From positions 1 through 13,803 of the forward strand of contig JADGQU010000028.1 in the NCBI GenBank assembly GCA_017881545.1: a stretch of DNA of 13,803 nucleotides. Reading direction: 5' to 3'. Both the position numbers and the translations under genes were made by a program. The first letter of the stretch is position 1. The number at the start of each line of letters is the position of its first letter. The notes beneath the pieces were generated by a model. That model searched no databases, had not been told where the DNA came from, and saw only the letters and a list, made by a program, of their open reading frames with translations. This DNA is from Gemmatimonadaceae bacterium (GTDB lineage Bacteria > Gemmatimonadota > Gemmatimonadetes > Gemmatimonadales > Gemmatimonadaceae). Of this stretch, positions 6,408 through 13,803 are shown piece by piece.

Positions 6408-6971
6408 CTACGCGCCCACCGCGGAAAGAATGTCCTGGGCGCTTCGGATCGTCGCGAACTCGCCATTGAGACTCGCCAACGCGGCGCCGTGCATGAGATC
6501 CGCGCTGTAGTGTGTTCCATCGGGGCCGCGGCGCTCGAAGGTCGCGGTCGCATCCTCGACCACGGTGACGGCGAAGCCAAGGTTGCCGGCCATCCGCGTC
6601 GTAGAAGACACGCAATGGTCGGTGGTCAGCCCGACGACGACGAGCTCCTCGATTCCCTTGGCGCGTAGATGCGCTTCGAGGTCGGTCCCGATGAAGCCAC
6701 TGTTGACGTGCTTCTGGAAGACGGGCTCGTCGGCGATCGGCAGCGCCTCGCTCTTGAAGGCGTGACCCGGGGCGTCTTCGCGAAGTGTGGACTGAGGCTC
6801 GAGCGACAAATGCTGCACGTGAATCACTGGCCGTCCGGTGGCGCGCCAGGCCGCGAGCAGATCGGCAATCCGTTCTTCTGCATCCGGATTATTCCGCGCG
6901 CCCCAGCGCGGATTGTCGAAACCCTGCTGCACGTCGATGATGAGTAATGCGGTATCGGAAGACAGACTCAT
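6408..6971 (-). CDS. Isochorismatase-family cysteine hydrolase
   Basis: A 187-residue cytoplasmic enzyme of the isochorismatase/nicotinamidase superfamily. The catalytic triad is visible: Asp13 in LLIIDVQQGF, Lys87 in PVFQKHVNSGF and Cys120 in TTDHCVSST, the last after the VVGLTT strand. The length fits single-domain members, which hydrolyse amides or vinyl ethers. The substrate is not predictable from these motifs. GAGGT lies 5 nt upstream of the ATG. It is in a row of minus-strand genes but 108 bp after its upstream neighbour and 142 bp before the DinB gene, so it could be its own unit. Confidence 0.9.
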   Translation of the reverse strand: MSLSSDTALLIIDVQQGFDNPRWGARNNPDAEERIADLLAAWRATGRPVIHVQHLSLEPQSTLREDAPGHAFKSEALPIADEPVFQKHVNSGFIGTDLEAHLRAKGIEELVVVGLTTDHCVSSTTRMAGNLGFAVTVVEDATATFERRGPDGTHYSADLMHGAALASLNGEFATIRSAQDILSAVGA

Positions 6972-7079
6972 TGAAGACCTCGATGACGCGCGCCAACATG
7001 GCGAAAATGGTTGAAGGCATGGACGGCGGCAACCTTCGTTTGAAGGTACCGAAGGCTGCCGCAGTCCAGAGAAACTCGC

Positions 7080-7844
7080 CTACGTCCGTGCTCCTCTGCC
7101 CTGACGCCCGGACAGCACCTCACCCAGCGCGTCCAATCGATCGGACCAATACTGCTTGAGGTGCTCCGCGGTCTCCCTGTCGGGCAACTTCGTGTGCTGC
7201 ACTGCCACTGAGCTCTTCGACTTCGATTTCGCCGCGAATCCTACAGCGATGATGCTCTTGTCGGTCCAATCGAGCCGCATCGATTTCGGCGTCGTGGCTG
7301 TCCGAATCTTCACGGTCTCGCCATTCAGCCAGCGCCTGCGCACGCTGGCATCTGCCCAGGCATCGAACAAGGTCGTAACAGGCACGCTGAACGTGCGGGA
7401 CTTGCTCGCCTCGTAGGTCCCGTCGCGCCGCTGCCCGCGCGCGCGAAGCCCCTTGATGCGTTCGTAGCCGACGGTGACCGTCTGTGACCACCATCCACCG
7501 ACCTTGTATTTCTCATTCACGAGCGTGGCAATTTCGCGGTGCGACATCTTCGCGGCCCCGCGACGGTCGAGTGCATACACCCAGCGCTCCCATGTGCAAC
7601 CGGTCTTCGCCTTCAATTTCGCGTCACTCATGCCGGCGATCGCGGCGTAGTCCACCGACTCTTTCGCGGCCCTTGGAACGGCGCGAGGTGCTTCGGTGGC
7701 GCGAAGTACTTCAGCGACGGCTTTGGAAAGCGTCGCTTCCCTGGGCTTCTTGATGATGACGTGGGCGCGGGCGGTGGTGTAGGCTTCGCCCGTCTTTCTC
7801 ATGCGAGCGCGAACAAGGCGCTTGAGATCTTTATTGCGTGGCAT
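7080..7844 (-). CDS. DUF4287 + SRPBCC (AHSA1-like) domain protein
   Basis: A 254-residue protein in three parts. Residues 1-33 are a basic segment (MPRNKDLKRLVRARMRKTGE, then YTTARAH). Residues about 66-135 are a DUF4287 domain: TGCTWERWVYALD and GGWWSQTVTVGYERIKGLR. Residues about 148-244 are an SRPBCC/START-like domain, from SVPVTTLFDAWADASVRRRWL to HLKQYWSDRLDALGEVL. The SRPBCC fold binds hydrophobic ligands, and DUF4287 has no assigned activity. The ATG at 7844 is chosen because AAGGAGA is 7 nt upstream; the frame opens further to 7952 with no site and non-homologous residues. The function is unknown. Confidence 0.85.
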   Translation of the reverse strand: MPRNKDLKRLVRARMRKTGEAYTTARAHVIIKKPREATLSKAVAEVLRATEAPRAVPRAAKESVDYAAIAGMSDAKLKAKTGCTWERWVYALDRRGAAKMSHREIATLVNEKYKVGGWWSQTVTVGYERIKGLRARGQRRDGTYEASKSRTFSVPVTTLFDAWADASVRRRWLNGETVKIRTATTPKSMRLDWTDKSIIAVGFAAKSKSKSSVAVQHTKLPDRETAEHLKQYWSDRLDALGEVLSGRQGRGART

Positions 7845-8113
7845 CGTCACTTCTCCTTTGGGTACACCACGGGTCACTCCCCAGCAGCGCGCCATGGTGA
7901 CGCAAAGAAACGACGAGACCAATCCGGGAGTGTGCCCCCCTTTGCCTCTCACAGGACTCCGGCTGGGGCAGAGTCTAAGGAGGTTTGGCGTGGATCGCCG
8001 CCGCCGCCAAAATGTTGCTTCCGCCCGGGCGCGTCAAGTCATTTTCGGGCAGATCGATTTGGAGGCGCCTTGAAGCGGGAGTTGGCGCTCGACTACCCCG
8101 CCCATCGGTTGGC

Positions 8114-8635
8114 TTACAGCGCTTTTGTCAGGCAGACGCTCGTTGTTACCGACGCCGCATACTCGCCGTACGGCGGGATGTCCGTGAATCCCGCACGACG
8201 GTAAAGCGCGAGGGCCTCTGTCTGCCGAGTCCCGGTCTCGAGCACGAGCCGCTCGAGTCCCAGCGTCCGCGCCTCGGCTTCGAGGCGTACGAGCAACGCC
8301 CGCCCGATACCGAGTCCTCTAGCTTCTGGCGCAACGTACATGCGCTTCAGCTCTCCGACTCGCGGCCCGACCTCACGCACCAGCATCGCTTCGCGGAGAC
8401 GACGGAGCGCGCCGCATCCAACCGGGCGACCGCGTAGGCGGGCCACGAGAAATGCTCCCGCGCCGGGAGCGACTTCGCCCGGATCCAAATGGAAGTGCGT
8501 CGCACCGGGCTCAGGGTAGAGGGCCGAGAGCTCCGCATTCAGGTCGGCAATGAGCGCCGCGGCGACAGCGCCCGCCAGCGCCTCGGGTGCAATCTCGAGC
8601 GTGTCCTCGCTACGGGTCACGGTACGCGCGAACAT
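8114..8635 (-). CDS. GNAT-family N-acetyltransferase
   Basis: A 173-residue acetyltransferase that would transfer an acetyl group from acetyl-CoA to an amine or amide of unknown identity. The acetyl-CoA loop ARGLGIGRALLVRLE (RGLGIG at residues 106-111), the preceding strand VGELKRMYVAPE and the following LVLETGTRQTEALALYRRAGF are typical of GNAT. The ATG at 8635 overlaps the end of the GH16 gene by 26 nt; a GTG at 8620 is an alternative. Neither has a strong ribosome site, so translation may be coupled to the glucanase gene. Confidence 0.85.
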   Translation of the reverse strand: MFARTVTRSEDTLEIAPEALAGAVAAALIADLNAELSALYPEPGATHFHLDPGEVAPGAGAFLVARLRGRPVGCGALRRLREAMLVREVGPRVGELKRMYVAPEARGLGIGRALLVRLEAEARTLGLERLVLETGTRQTEALALYRRAGFTDIPPYGEYAASVTTSVCLTKAL

Positions 8636-9425
8636 AGTCCACGACCATTTTCTGCGGAAAGGTCGTCGATGCATCCGGATCCCGAGGCCAGCCTCCGCCG
8701 ACCGCGAAGTTGAGCAAGAGGAAGAAGGGATGATCGAAGACCCACTTCGTTCCGGGCGGCAGATCCGCCGGCGTCATGCGATGATACTGCCGCCCGTCCA
8801 CGAACCAGCGAATTTCGTTCGGCTGCCACGAGACTGAGAAGATGTGGAAGTCGTCGGCGTATGCTCCACTCGGCAGGGTGTCGGCGCGGCCGATGCCGCC
8901 ACTGCCGGAATAGCCCGGGCCGTGCAGCGTGCCGTGTGCGACGGCCGGCTCGCGTCCGATGTTCTCCATGATGTCGATCTCGCCGCCCTCGGGCCAACCG
9001 ACCGACTCGATGTCCGCGCCGAGCATCCAGAAGGCGGGCCAGACTCCCTGCCCGCGCGGGATGCGGATGCGTGCCTCGAAACGACCGTACGCCTGCGCGA
9101 ACAGCCCCTGGGTCTTGAGCCGCGTCGAGGTGTAGCGACAGCCTCCGTACCAGCACTTGTTGGTGGACGACTGCGGCTCTGCGCGCGCCGTGATCACCAG
9201 GTGGCCATCGCCATCGAGCGCGACGTTCTCGGCACGCGTCGTGTAGAATTGGCGCTCCTGGTTGCCGAAGCCACTCCCTCCGGTATCTGCGACCCACTTG
9301 GTGCGGTCGAACGACGCACCCGCCGGTCCGTCGAACTCGTCTCGCCAGACAGGACTTGGCGAAGACGAGAGGTAGGCGCACGCGGCGAGCGCGAAGAGCC
9401 CGGCGAGCGCGAAGGAAGGTCTCAC
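8610..9425 (-). CDS. Secreted GH16 beta-glucanase, lipoprotein
   Basis: A 271-residue glycoside hydrolase family 16 enzyme. The catalytic motif EIDIME gives Glu149 (nucleophile), Asp151 and Glu154 (acid/base). WPAFWMLG before it and VFDHPFFLLLNFAVGG after it are the usual GH16 beta-jelly-roll strands. The EIDIME form with a Met is typical of laminarinase-like beta-1,3(4)-glucanases, the expected substrate. The N terminus MRPSFALAGLFALAAC has a clear lipobox (LAAC, Cys16), so it is likely anchored on the outer surface or in the periplasm. Start is a GTG; an in-frame stop lies seven codons upstream, so it cannot start much earlier. The PrcB-like gene ends 15 nt upstream, suggesting one operon. 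Confidence 0.93.
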   Translation of the reverse strand: MRPSFALAGLFALAACAYLSSSPSPVWRDEFDGPAGASFDRTKWVADTGGSGFGNQERQFYTTRAENVALDGDGHLVITARAEPQSSTNKCWYGGCRYTSTRLKTQGLFAQAYGRFEARIRIPRGQGVWPAFWMLGADIESVGWPEGGEIDIMENIGREPAVAHGTLHGPGYSGSGGIGRADTLPSGAYADDFHIFSVSWQPNEIRWFVDGRQYHRMTPADLPPGTKWVFDHPFFLLLNFAVGGGWPRDPDASTTFPQKMVVDYVRAYRDP

Positions 9426-9440
9426 TCTAGCCCGCCGTAC

Positions 9441-9941
9441 TCACTGGCAGTTAGTGACCTCACTGCTCTCGACAAAACGCACCGCGCCGTCGCGCCGCGG
9501 CACGCGCGCTATGTCTACCGGCTGAGTGAACGCTAATGTCACCCCGCATCCTGAACCGGGAGAGATAGACCGCACTGCGACGGCGAGGTCGCCGGTAGCT
9601 TCCGCGGATGCTCCGTCGAGGAGGATCCCGTATCCGCCTGACGAATGCGACCCGAGCGCAACGACTACCAGCATCTCGCGCGAAAAATCGATGACCGGGA
9701 TGGGAGGAACCGAGCCGCCTCGAAACGTCTGAGCCCAGACGCCCTGCCACGTAACGGCGTCGCGCACTACAAGACGAGCGGGTGTGTCAAAACCGCTGAC
9801 AGACGTAAAGGAGTACGGTTCGGAGCGCAGGCGAACAAATGAAACGGGCGTATCCTGAGGCGACGTGCTCATCTCGGAACTTGCGCACGCAGAACCAACC
9901 ACGGTGAAAACGATGGTGCCGAATCTGACAAAACTGTTCAT
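9441..9941 (-). CDS. PrcB-like (PF14343-type) exported protein
   Basis: A 166-residue protein with a signal peptide (FGTIVFTVVGSAC, Cys19; the lipobox is imperfect, with Gly at -3). The rest follows the PrcB_C pattern: WQGVWAQ, PVIDFSREMLVVVALG, SSGGYGILL, then SPGSGCGVTLAFTQPVDIARVP. PrcB is known as a subunit of the Treponema dentilisin protease complex, but most members are solitary and of unknown role; no protease gene is here. GGAGG is just upstream of the ATG. It is followed within 15 nt by the GH16 gene. Confidence 0.8.
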   Translation of the reverse strand: MNSFVRFGTIVFTVVGSACASSEMSTSPQDTPVSFVRLRSEPYSFTSVSGFDTPARLVVRDAVTWQGVWAQTFRGGSVPPIPVIDFSREMLVVVALGSHSSGGYGILLDGASAEATGDLAVAVRSISPGSGCGVTLAFTQPVDIARVPRRDGAVRFVESSEVTNCQ

Positions 9942-10070
9942 GCGCCCTCCGTTGAAATGGGATCTTCCGGTCTACGTCTAAGGCAGCCGTAAGCACGTTA
10001 CAACCATTGCGACGACGTCGCACCAGACAAACTGCTTGTACCACCCATCGCGGCGAAGCGACGCGGTCTT

Positions 10071-10442
10071 TCAGGCTTTCTTGCGCTCTGCGTTCTGCGC
10101 GACCCGAAACTTCACGATCCTGGTGACGAGCTCGAGCGGCAATGGTTCATCTATCGGGAACTGAATGGCTCCTTTGGATGTGTGGTACTTCTTCAACTCA
10201 TCCTGAAATTCGACGATCCCGCTCGGCGTAGGATAAAACCCGATATGGCGTTCGAATGCAGCGAAGTGAACCAGATTCCCGTTGTAGTAGAACGTCGGCA
10301 TCCGATAACTGATTTTCTCCGTCGCGCCTGGAGCAGCTTTCTCAATTGTGGACCGCAATTCCGAGAGGATGCGCTGCACGCCCTTCGGCAGACCTTCGAT
10401 GTACTCATCGATTGTCTTGACCACGAAGCTCTCAGCCTTCAT
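10071..10442 (-). CDS. DUF1801 / YdhG-like protein
   Basis: A 123-residue cytoplasmic protein matching the DUF1801 (YdhG, frataxin-like) family: TIDEYIEGLPKGVQRILSELR, ISYRMPTFYYNGNLVHFAAF, HIGFYP and KGAIQFPIDEPLP. Some members have been proposed to act as iron chaperones, others are uncharacterised. Lying next to the Fe-S assembly genes makes an iron link tempting, but 78 bp separate it from sufU and the evidence is only position. GAGGAGA precedes the ATG at a good distance. Confidence 0.88.
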   Translation of the reverse strand: MKAESFVVKTIDEYIEGLPKGVQRILSELRSTIEKAAPGATEKISYRMPTFYYNGNLVHFAAFERHIGFYPTPSGIVEFQDELKKYHTSKGAIQFPIDEPLPLELVTRIVKFRVAQNAERKKA

Positions 10443-10520
10443 GGATTCTCCTCAAGGTGCTTGTCAGCTGCAACGTTTTTTTGCCCGTCGGCGGAGATCA
10501 GGTTCGGACGCGCCTACAAG

Positions 10521-10973
10521 TCAGACAGATCGCAGCGCCAAGGCGCTCTCCAACGCGTTCCACGCCAGTAGCGCACACTTCACCCGCGCCGGAAATCTCG
10601 CGACGCCAGATAACGCGCGAAGCGGACCGAGCTGAGCCTCGTCGGCGTCCGATTCAGCACCGATCATCAGATCGCGGAATTGTTTCCAGATCGCATCGAT
10701 CTCTTCCGTCTTCTTCCCCTTCACGAGCTGGGTCATCATCGACGCCGACGCCTGCGATATCGCACAGCCGCGACCCGAAAACTTGAGATCACAGACGCAA
10801 TCCCCGTCGAATGCGACTTGAAGACCGATCTCGTCGCCGCAGAGAGGATTCTTCACCTCCGCGCTCGCGTCCGCTTTCTCGAGCGTTCCCTTGTTCCGCG
10901 GTCGCCGGTAGTGATCGAGGATCAACTCCTGATAGAGCGCCCCGATCTCGGCAGCGCTCCTAGGTTGAGCCAA
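10521..10973 (-). CDS. sufU: SufU, zinc-dependent sulfurtransferase for Fe-S assembly
   Basis: A 150-residue NifU/IscU-fold protein. Cys45, Asp47 (NPLCGDEIGL), Cys70 (GRGCAISQASASMM) and Cys133 (ARVKCALLAW) correspond to the zinc ligands Cys41/Asp43/Cys66/Cys128 of Bacillus SufU. It takes the persulfide from SufS in the cytosol and hands sulfur to the SufBCD scaffold. The extra stretch between Cys70 and Cys133 is as long as in SufU, not IscU. I place the start at the TTG at 10973: GGGAGG lies 4 nt before it and it falls 24 nt after the sufS stop. The open frame reaches 11165 only by overlapping sufS with non-homologous residues. Confidence 0.92.
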   Translation of the reverse strand: MAQPRSAAEIGALYQELILDHYRRPRNKGTLEKADASAEVKNPLCGDEIGLQVAFDGDCVCDLKFSGRGCAISQASASMMTQLVKGKKTEEIDAIWKQFRDLMIGAESDADEAQLGPLRALSGVARFPARVKCALLAWNALESALALRSV

Positions 10974-10999
10974 TTTGCCTCCCGGCGCGGCAAACTCGG

Positions 11000-12250
11000 C
11001 TAAACGGGCGCATATCCGAAGATCTCCCTCGCCTTGAGAATCCCCGCGACGAGCGCTTCGATGTCGCTCTCGTCGTTGTACACGTAGAACGACGCCCGCG
11101 CGGTCGCCGGCACGTCGAGCCGCCGCATCAACGGCTGCGCGCAGTGATGCCCGGCGCGGATGCAAACTCCCTCGCCGTCGAGAATCGTCGCCAGATCATG
11201 CGGATGTACATCGCCGAGCGTGAAGCTCAGGACGCCACTTCGCTCGCTCGCCGGAGGTCCGTAGATCCGCAGGCCATCGATCGCCTCGAGGCGCTTCTGC
11301 GCAGCCGACATCAGAGCCCTCTCGTGCGAGCGCACGCGGTCCATGCCGATGTTGTCGAGATACTCGACCGCGGCGGCGAGGCCGACAGCGTTGGCGGCGT
11401 TCGGAGTTCCCGCCTCGAACTTGTGCGGCAGCACGTTCCACGTCGTGCGATCGTCGTGCACGAACTCGATCATGTCGCCGCCGGTCTGGTATGGCGACAT
11501 TGCTTCCAGCATCTCACGCTTGCCGATCAATCCGCCGATGCCCATCGGGCCCAGCATCTTGTGCCCGCTGAAGGCGTAGAAATCAACGCCGAGCGAATCG
11601 AACGAGACCGGGAAGTGCGGAGCACTCTGCGCGCCGTCGCAGACGAGAATCGCACCGGTCTTCTCGCGCACCAGCCGCGCGATCTCCGCGATCGGATTGA
11701 TCGTACCCAGCGCGTTCGAGACGTGACTGAACGCGACGATCTTCGTACGCTCGTTGAGCAGCCCGGCCAGGAAATCGAGATCGATCTTTCCGTCGGGAGT
11801 GAGCTCGCATACCCTGAACTTCGCGCCTCTTCTCATCGCGAGCACCTGCCACGGGACGAAGTTCGCGTGATGATCCATCGCGGTAACGACTATCTCGTCG
11901 CCGCTCGCAACGTTCGCCATTCCCCACGCGGATGCGACGAGGTTCAGCCCTTCGGTCGTGCCGCGCGTGAAGATGAGGCAGTCGGAATCAACGACGCCCA
12001 GAAATTCGGCGATCCGGACCCGCGCCTGGTGGTAGCACTCGGTCGCCCGCACCGACAGCGCGTACGCTCCGCGGTGCGGATTCGCGTTTGCAGTCTCGTA
12101 GAAATCGCGCAGAGCATCGAGAACCACCCTAGGCTTCTGCGACGTCGCGGCCGAGTCGAGGTAGTGGAGGTCCGGGTTATTCACCAGGAGTGGAAAATCG
12201 GCGCGAAGCTTCAAATCCGCGGGAAACTCTGAATCGGGGCGAAGCTTCAC
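11000..12250 (-). CDS. sufS: SufS, group II cysteine desulfurase
   Basis: A 416-residue PLP enzyme that removes sulfur from L-cysteine as a persulfide for Fe-S assembly. Visible sites are HYLDSAATSQKP at the N terminus, His128 in MDHHANFVPW, Asp205 in VCDGAQS, the PLP lysine Lys231 in FSGHKMLGP and the catalytic Cys370 in RAGHHCAQP. Start is GTG at 12250, whose GTGA overlaps the TGA of the Rieske gene: a coupled start. The frame is open to 12526 but that part only overlaps the Rieske gene in another frame. sufU follows 26 nt after the stop. Confidence 0.95.
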   Translation of the reverse strand: MKLRPDSEFPADLKLRADFPLLVNNPDLHYLDSAATSQKPRVVLDALRDFYETANANPHRGAYALSVRATECYHQARVRIAEFLGVVDSDCLIFTRGTTEGLNLVASAWGMANVASGDEIVVTAMDHHANFVPWQVLAMRRGAKFRVCELTPDGKIDLDFLAGLLNERTKIVAFSHVSNALGTINPIAEIARLVREKTGAILVCDGAQSAPHFPVSFDSLGVDFYAFSGHKMLGPMGIGGLIGKREMLEAMSPYQTGGDMIEFVHDDRTTWNVLPHKFEAGTPNAANAVGLAAAVEYLDNIGMDRVRSHERALMSAAQKRLEAIDGLRIYGPPASERSGVLSFTLGDVHPHDLATILDGEGVCIRAGHHCAQPLMRRLDVPATARASFYVYNDESDIEALVAGILKAREIFGYAPV

Positions 12251-12654
12251 GGAACGCGCACCGTCGACGCTTCGTACTTCCCGCCGATCCGTTCGCTGCG
12301 CGGGCCAACCAGGATCGTGTCCCCGTCGAGCCGTACCTGAAACACCGGCAATGGAGCCGTCGCGGGCACCTGCTTCACTTCGCCCGTCCGGCAATCGTAC
12401 TGCGCGCCGTGCCACGCGCACTGGAGCGTCCCATCCTCGAGCAGGTCGCCCACCGACATCGAAAAATGCTGGTGGGTGCAGATATCGCTCAGCGCTGATA
12501 TCTCGCCTTTGTACCGGACAAGGCAAACCGCATCACCGCTCGGCCGCACCCGTTGCACGATCGTTCCCTCGGACAGATCGGTTACCGAGGCGACCGGCTC
12601 GAACTCGGGGCTTCCGGCCGGCGAATTCAAAGCGGGGCTCGATGTACCCGTCAT
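12247..12654 (-). CDS. Rieske [2Fe-2S] ferredoxin-like protein
   Basis: A 135-residue single-domain Rieske protein. Cys59-x-His61 (DICTHQHFSM) and Cys79-x2-His82 (LQCAWHGAQYD) are the [2Fe-2S] ligands of the NirD/BphF-like ferredoxin group. There is no signal peptide or helix, so it is cytosolic. It is the first gene of the minus-strand suf unit and overlaps sufS by 4 nt. It may be an electron carrier or a client of the machinery; such Rieske genes next to suf genes occur in several phyla. The start ATG at 12654 has only a weak ribosome site. Confidence 0.92.
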   Translation of the reverse strand: MTGTSSPALNSPAGSPEFEPVASVTDLSEGTIVQRVRPSGDAVCLVRYKGEISALSDICTHQHFSMSVGDLLEDGTLQCAWHGAQYDCRTGEVKQVPATAPLPVFQVRLDGDTILVGPRSERIGGKYEASTVRVP

Positions 12655-12772
12655 TTGAGGCTCGTCCGAACGATCATTCGAGTTCTCTAGTGAATGAAAT
12701 TGGGCGCGCTCTCGACATTCTCCTGCGGCGTAAGTGCTGACGAGACAATGGGATAGAAAGAGCGTCGTTCGC

Positions 12773-12801
12773 TTGACTATCCCGACAGAATTGCTTTAGA
12801 T
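12773..12801 (+). promoter_or_regulatory. Sigma70-like promoter of sufB with dyad at the -10
   Basis: TTGACT (12773-12778), 17 nt, then TTAGAT (12796-12801). The -35 is strong and the -10 weak. A 13-bp dyad TAGATT-G-AATCTA (12797-12809) overlaps the -10, a position suited to a repressor. It lies 34 bp upstream of the sufB start. The repressor, for instance an Rrf2-type Fe-S sensor, is not encoded here; that link is inference. Confidence 0.5.
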
Positions 12802-12842
12802 TGAATCTACGCCGGGAAGTATAGAAACGCCAAGGAGTTGGA

Positions 12843-13803
<961 letters not shown>

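Noticed and set aside
7845..7952. Longer start of the DUF4287 protein
   Set aside because: AAGGAGA precedes the ATG at 7844, and the extra 36 residues look like untranslated leader.
10974..11165. N-terminal extension of sufU
   Set aside because: It overlaps sufS and is Arg/Ala-rich without SufU features; the TTG at 10973 has GGGAGG just upstream.
11144..12232. 362-codon plus-strand frame opposite sufS
   Set aside because: It lies wholly antisense to sufS, is rich in Arg, Asp and Val and has no recognisable motif or ribosome site.
12251..12526. N-terminal extension of sufS
   Set aside because: These codons overlap the Rieske gene in another frame and do not resemble SufS; the GTG at 12250 overlapping the Rieske stop is a better start.

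Overview
The window is a GC-rich stretch of bacterial chromosome with almost one-way gene order. Everything from the left edge to about position 12654 is on the minus strand, and sufB reads rightward from 12843. Sugar dehydrogenase subunits of the GMC / gluconate-2-dehydrogenase-subunit-3 type, several candidate lipoproteins, an Ig-repeat plus DUF3494 (ice-binding-like) surface protein, DUF4287 and DinB stress-type proteins and a SufU-type Fe-S system suggest a Gram-negative soil or sediment bacterium. Gemmatimonadota is my best guess. That is an inference from gene style; there is no rRNA or other phylogenetic marker here.

Layout from left to right. (1) 1-1836: a two-gene minus-strand unit encodes a GMC-family flavin dehydrogenase and the start of its small subunit with a Tat/lipoprotein signal. 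(2) 1891-2315: an orphan IS3-type transposase OrfA, a near-perfect 20-bp inverted repeat at its 3' end, a good rho-independent terminator and a 20-bp palindrome. (3) 2332-4729: a modular lipoprotein with three 87-residue Ig-like repeats and a DUF3494 domain, and upstream of it an orphan NarL/LuxR-type response regulator. The intervening 238 bp holds a possible operator and a tRNA-like remnant. (4) 4726-7844: a truncated two-helix membrane protein overlapping the regulator, two DinB-like proteins separated by a long hairpin, an isochorismatase-family hydrolase and a DUF4287-SRPBCC protein. (5) 8114-10442: GNAT acetyltransferase, secreted GH16 beta-glucanase, a PrcB-like protein and a DUF1801 protein. 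(6) 10521-13803: the Fe-S assembly locus, with Rieske ferredoxin, sufS and sufU on the minus strand, divergent from sufB, which runs off the right edge.

How they work together. SufS takes sulfur from cysteine, SufU accepts it as zinc-dependent persulfide carrier, and SufB is the scaffold. The stop/start overlap of the Rieske and sufS genes and the adjacent sufU support one operon. GMC plus small subunit form a membrane-associated sugar-oxidising unit, and GH16 could release glucan fragments outside the cell. The orphan regulator may control the DUF3494 surface protein next to it. No complete novel multi-gene system is evident. The more unusual points are the regulator/surface-protein pair with its dyad, the structured intergenic hairpins, and the duplicated 5' end of the second DinB gene.
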